Positions 60,244-64,000 of a DNA stretch of 64,000 nucleotides are shown here, one piece after another. The stretch's first letter is position 1. Every line of letters begins with the position of its first letter. The DNA is from Hydractinia symbiolongicarpus (lineage: Eukaryota > Cnidaria > Hydrozoa > Anthoathecata > Hydractiniidae). Below the pieces are notes generated by a model. The model worked only from the letters and a program-made list of their open reading frames with translations. It was not told the DNA's origin and searched no databases. The stretch lies in assembly GCF_029227915.1 (NCBI RefSeq), contig NC_079879.1, forward strand, positions 14,696,001 to 14,760,000, in the 5' to 3' direction. The translations under genes and the position numbers were made by a program.

Positions 60244-62810
60244 GGCCTTTTGCAGTCTAATAAAGGCCTCACACGTAAATCACGTGGTTTCACCTGCCTG
60301 CGCAGGTTACCTTTGGACTAATCGTTCCATTCTTAATGCGCTACAACGTCCCAAGTTGTTTTCATTGGCGAAGTTGCCTTGGAACTCTCTTAACTACGTG
60401 CACAGTCCTATAAAGGCTGTAATATGGCCTTTTGCAGTCTAATAAAGGCCTCACACGTAAATCACGTGGTTTCATCTGCCTGTGCAGGTTACCAGTGGAC
60501 TAGTCGTTCCAGTCTCAACGCGCTACAACGTCCCAAGTCGTTTTCAATTGCGCCGTTGCTTTACAACACTCTTAACTACGTGCATAATCCTATAAAGGCT
60601 GTAATATGGCCTTCTGCAGTCTAATACATGCCTCACACGTAAATCACGTGGTTCCATTAGCCTGTGCAAGTTACCATTGGCCTAATCCTTCAAGTCTTAA
60701 TGTGCTACAACGTCCCAGGTCGTTTTCATTAGCGTCGTTGCCTTACAAAACTTTTAACTACATGCACAGTCCTATAAAGGCTGTAATATGGCCTTTTGCA
60801 GTCTAATAAAGGCCTCACACGTAAATCACGTGGTTCTATTTGCCTCTGCAGGTTACCATTGGACTATTCCTTCCAGTCTCAATGCGCTACAACGTCCCAA
60901 GTCGTTTTTCTTAGCGCCGTTCCCTTACAACACTATTAACTACGTGCACAGTCCAATAAAGGTTGTAATATAGACTTTTTCAGTCTAATAAAGGCCTCAC
61001 ACGTAAATCACGTGGTTGCATCTGCCTGTGCAGGTTACCATTGGACTAGTCGTTCCAATCTCAATGCGTTACAACGTCCCAAGTCGTTTTCATTAGCGCC
61101 GTTGCTTTACAACACTCTTAACTACGTGCATAATCCTATAAAGGCTGTAATATGGCCTTTGCAGTCTAATAAAGGCTTCACACGTAAATCACGTGATTTC
61201 ACCTGCCTGCGCAGGTTACCTTTGGAGTAATCGTTTCAGTCTCAATGTGCTACAACGTCCCAAGTCGTTTTCATTAGCGCCGTTGCCTTACAACACTCTT
61301 AACTACGTGCATAATCCTATAAAGGCTGTAATATGGCCTTTTGCAGTCTAATAAAGGCCTCACAAGTAAATCACGTGGTTTCACCTGCCTGCGCAGGTTA
61401 CCTTTGGAATAATCGTTCCATTCTTAATGCGCTACAACGTCCCAAGATGTTTTCATTGGCGAAGTTGCCTTAGAACACTCTTAACTACGTGCACAGTCCT
61501 ATAAAGGCTGTAATATGGCCTTTTGCAGTCTAATAATTGCCTCACACGTAAATCACGTGGTTCCATTTGCCTGCGCAAGTTACCATTGGCCTAGTCCTTC
61601 CAGTCTCAATGTGCTACAATGTCCCAAGTCGTTTTCATTAGTGTCGTTGCCTTACAACACTCTTAACTACGTGCACAGTCCTATAAAGGCTGTAATATCG
61701 CCTTTTGCAGTCTAGTAAAGACCTCACACGCAAATCACGTGGTTTCACCTGTCTGCGCAGCTTACCATTGGCCTAGTCCTTCCAGTCTCAATGCGCTACA
61801 ACGTCCCAAGTCGTTTTCATTAGTGTCGTTGCCTTACAACACTCTTAACTACGTGCACAGTCCTATAAAGGCTGTAATATCGCCTTTTGCAGTCTAATAA
61901 AAGCTGCACACGTAAATCACGTGAATTCACCTGCCTGCGCAGGTTACCTTTGGACTAATCGTTCCAGTCTCAATGTGCTACAACGTCCCAAGATGTTTTC
62001 ATTGGCGAAGTTGCCTTATAACACTCTTAACTACGTGCACAGTCCTATAAAGGCTGTAATATCGCCTTTTGAAGTCTAAAACATGCCTCACACGTAAATC
62101 ACGTGGTTCCATCTGCCTGTGCAGGTTACCAGTGGACTAGTTGTTCCAGTCTCAATGCGCTACAACGTCCCAAGACGTTTTCATTTGCGCCGTTGCTTCA
62201 CAACACTCTGAACTACGGGCACTGTCCTATAAAGGCTGTAATATGGCCTTTTGCAGTCTAATAAAGGCCTCACACGTAAATCACGTGGTTCCATTTGCCT
62301 GTGCAGGTTACCATTGGACTATTCCTTCCAGTCTCAATGCGCTACAACGTCCCAAGTCGTTTTCCTTAGCGCCGTTGCCTTACAACACTCTTAACTACGT
62401 GCACAGTCCAATAAAGGTTGTAATATAGACTTTTTCAGTCTAATAAAGGCCTCCCACGTAAATCACGTGGTTCCATTAGCCTGTGCAGGTTACCGTTGGA
62501 CAAATCGTTCCAGTCTCAACGCACTACAACGTCTCAGGTTGTTTTCATTAGTGCCGTTGCCTTACAACACTTTTAACTACATGCACAGTCCTATAAAGGC
62601 TGTAATATGGCCTTTCGCAGTCTAATAAAGGCCTCACACGTAAATCACGTGGTTCCATTTGCCTGTGCAGGTTACCATTGGACTTTTCCTTCCAGTCTCA
62701 ATGCGCTACAACGTCCCAAGTCTTTTTCCTTAGCGCCGTTCCCTTACAACACTCTTAACTACGTGCATAATCCTATAAAGGCTGTAATACGGCCTTTTGC
62801 AGTCTAATAA
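60244..62810 (+). repeat. 2.57 kb satellite segment, copy 2 (partner 38047-40613)
   Basis: Matches 38047-40613 at 22,197 bp, including the short ATGGCCTTTGC unit near 61151. Private changes include CAGTCTAGTAAAGACC near 61710, ATGGCCTTTCGC at 62607 and CAGGTTGTTTTC near 62535. Agreement stops at GCAGTCTAATAAAG, followed by ACC here and GCC in the partner. Confidence 0.86.
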
Positions 62811-64000
62811 AGACCTCACACGCAAATCACGTGGTTTCACCTGTCTGCGCAGCTTACCATTGGCCTAGTCCTTCCAGTCTCAATGCGCTACAACGTCCCA
62901 AGTCGTTTTCATTAGTGTCGTTGCCTTACAACACTCTTAACTACGTGCACAGTCCTATAAAGGCTGTAATATCGCCTTTTGCAGTCTAATAAAAGCTTCA
63001 CACGTCAATCACGTGAATTCACCTGCCTGCGCAGGTTACCTTTGGACTAATCGTTCCAGTCTCAATGTGCTACAACGTCCCAAGATGTTTTCATTGGCGA
63101 AGTTGCCTTATAACACTCTTAACTACGTGCACAGTCCTATAAAGGCTGTAATATCGCCTTTTGAAGTCTAATACATGCCTTACACGTAAATCACGTGGTT
63201 CCATTAGCCTGTGCAAGTTACCATTGGCCTAATCCTTCCAGTCTTAATGTGCTAAAACGTCCCAGGTCGTTTTCATTAGCGCCGTTGCCTTACAACACTT
63301 TTAACTACATGCACAGTCCTATAAAGGCTGTAATATGGCCTTTTGCAGTCTAATAAAGGCCTCACACGTAAATCACGTGGTTCCATTTGCCTGTGCAGGT
63401 TACCATTGGACTATACCTTCCAGTCTCAATGCGCTACAACGTCCCAAGTCGTTTTCCTTAGCGCCGTTGCCTTACAACACTCTTAACTACGTGCACAGTC
63501 CGATAAAGGTTGTAATATAGACTTTTTCAGTCTAATAAAGGCCTCCCACGTAAATCACGTGGTTCCATTTGCCTGTGCAGGTTACCGTTGGACAAATCGT
63601 TCCAGTCTCAACGCGCTATAACGTCTCAGGTCGTTTTCATTAGCGCCGTTGCCTTACAACACTTTTAACTACATGCACAGTCCTATAAAGGCTGTAATAT
63701 GGCCTTTTGCAGTCTAATAAAGACCTCACACGTAAATCACGTGGTTCCATCTGCCTGTGCAGGTTACCAGTGGACTAGTTGTTCCAGTCTCAATGCGCTA
63801 CAACGTCCCAAGACGTTTTCATTTGCGCCGTTGCTTCACAACACTCTGAACTACGGGCACTGTCCTATAAAGGCTGTAATATGGCCTTTTGCAGTCTAAT
63901 AAAGGCCTCACACGTAAATCACGTGGTTCCATTTGCCTGTGCAGGTTACCATTGGACTATTCCTTCCAGTCTCAATGCGCTACAACGTCCCAAGTCGTTT
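62811..64000 (+). repeat. Right edge of window: satellite units matching 44980-46050
   Basis: Follows the order of the 10-unit block family (AAAAGCTTCACACGTCAATC, TTTTGAAGTCTAATACATGCC, GACTATACC, CCGATAAAGG) but lacks the unit at 45506, so one monomer has been lost. The last unit is cut by the window end at AAGTCGTTT; the array clearly continues. Confidence 0.83.

Larger units (their letters stand above)
1..64000 (+). repeat. 182-bp satellite DNA, head-to-tail array of about 350 monomers
   Basis: The same unit recurs every 182 bp from the first to the last base, always in the same orientation, with occasional 181-bp units and eight half-length units. Landmarks seen in nearly every unit are CCTATAAAGG, GTAATATGGCC, AAATCACGTG, GCAGGTTACC, CTACAACGTCCCA and ACTACGTGCAC. 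Copies differ by scattered substitutions and by swapped haplotype segments, not by unique insertions. No transposon, microsatellite tract or single-copy DNA interrupts it. A monomer near one nucleosome repeat, arranged in higher-order blocks, is what centromeric and pericentromeric satellites of plants and animals look like; that role is inferred here. The family is not one I recognise. The array runs off both ends of the window. Confidence 0.98.

Noticed and set aside
384-63899. A 60-95 codon open frame starting at the ATGGCC step of most monomers, resembling a multigene family of small proteins
   Set aside because: The frame is forced by the repeat. 182 is not divisible by 3, so the frame crosses into the next unit and stops 19 bases later at CTAATAA. 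Its length changes whenever one base is lost, many units lack the ATG (TATCGCC, TATAGAC), differences between copies are freely amino-acid changing, and no ribosome-binding or splice context, domain or codon bias is seen.
1-64000. CRISPR array
   Set aside because: Regular spacing is present, but there are no unique spacers: the whole 182 bp is the repeat, far longer than CRISPR repeats, and no cas-like gene is present.
1-64000. CENP-B box
   Set aside because: I compared the mammalian minimal consensus on both strands. The closest string, around CGTCCCAAGTCGTTTTC, keeps the CCC but misses most of the other essential positions.
1-64000. tRNA- or SINE-derived unit with RNA polymerase III boxes
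   Set aside because: GGTTCCATTTGCC loosely recalls a B box (GGTTCGANTCC), but essential positions are missing, no A box lies at the right distance, and no cloverleaf can be drawn.
1-64000. Transposon or retrotransposon insertions, terminal repeats or target-site duplications
   Set aside because: Every stretch read aligns to the monomer; length changes are single bases or the shared 91-bp deletion. No inserted sequence was found.

Overview
The whole 64 kb window is one uninterrupted head-to-tail tandem array of a satellite DNA whose monomer is 182 bp, about 350 copies, all in the same orientation. I see no protein-coding gene, RNA gene, transposon, CRISPR array or unique-sequence island. The array begins and ends mid-monomer, so it continues past both edges. 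Arrays of this length, with a near-nucleosomal monomer and higher-order repeat (HOR) structure, are typical of eukaryotic centromeric or pericentromeric heterochromatin. I do not recognise the satellite family and cannot name the organism; that it is a eukaryote is a strong inference, and that it is a centromere is a plausible but unproven one.

Layout. The array is a patchwork of multi-monomer blocks that were themselves duplicated, with no single HOR period. From left to right: an 8-monomer block of 1,456 bp twice (about 232-3143); an overlapping 14-monomer block of 2,546 bp twice (1920-7011); nested partial copies of one cassette (6336-10010); a 13-monomer block of 2,365 bp twice (8992-13721); an 11-monomer block of 2,002 bp twice (15718-19721), lying between two copies of a roughly 3 kb segment 36-37 monomers apart (12260-15300 and 18812-22034); a more heterogeneous stretch (22035-31656); a long segment at 31657-36100 that recurs at 46033-51660; 12- and 10-monomer blocks (39385-45904); a 6.5-monomer block of 1,182 bp twice (48578-50941); an 8-monomer block of 1,455 bp twice (51622-54531); a 22.5-monomer block of 4,093 bp twice with almost no differences (51947-60132); and a copy of 38047-40613 at 60244-62810.

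Monomer anatomy, reading from the near-invariant ATGGCC step: an inverted repeat GGCCTTT/AAAGGCC; a second dyad CACGT-AAATC-ACGTG whose right arm overlaps a CACGTG hexamer; a variable segment; a palindrome CCTGCGCAGG running into GGTTACC; a second half with the alternative haplotypes GATG..GGCGAAG and GTCG..AGCGCCG; then ACTACGTGCAC and CCTATAAAGG. Eight monomers carry the same internal deletion leaving 91-92 bp, half a unit; they act as tracers of HOR amplification. Many HOR breakpoints that can be placed fall in or next to the dyad-rich CACGTG-GGTTACC segment.

The 60-95 codon open frames that recur once per monomer are by-products of the repeat: 182 is not a multiple of 3, each frame runs into the next monomer and stops there, and the differences between copies are freely amino-acid changing. 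They are not annotated as genes. All block boundaries were placed by eye from variant positions and may be off by tens of bases.
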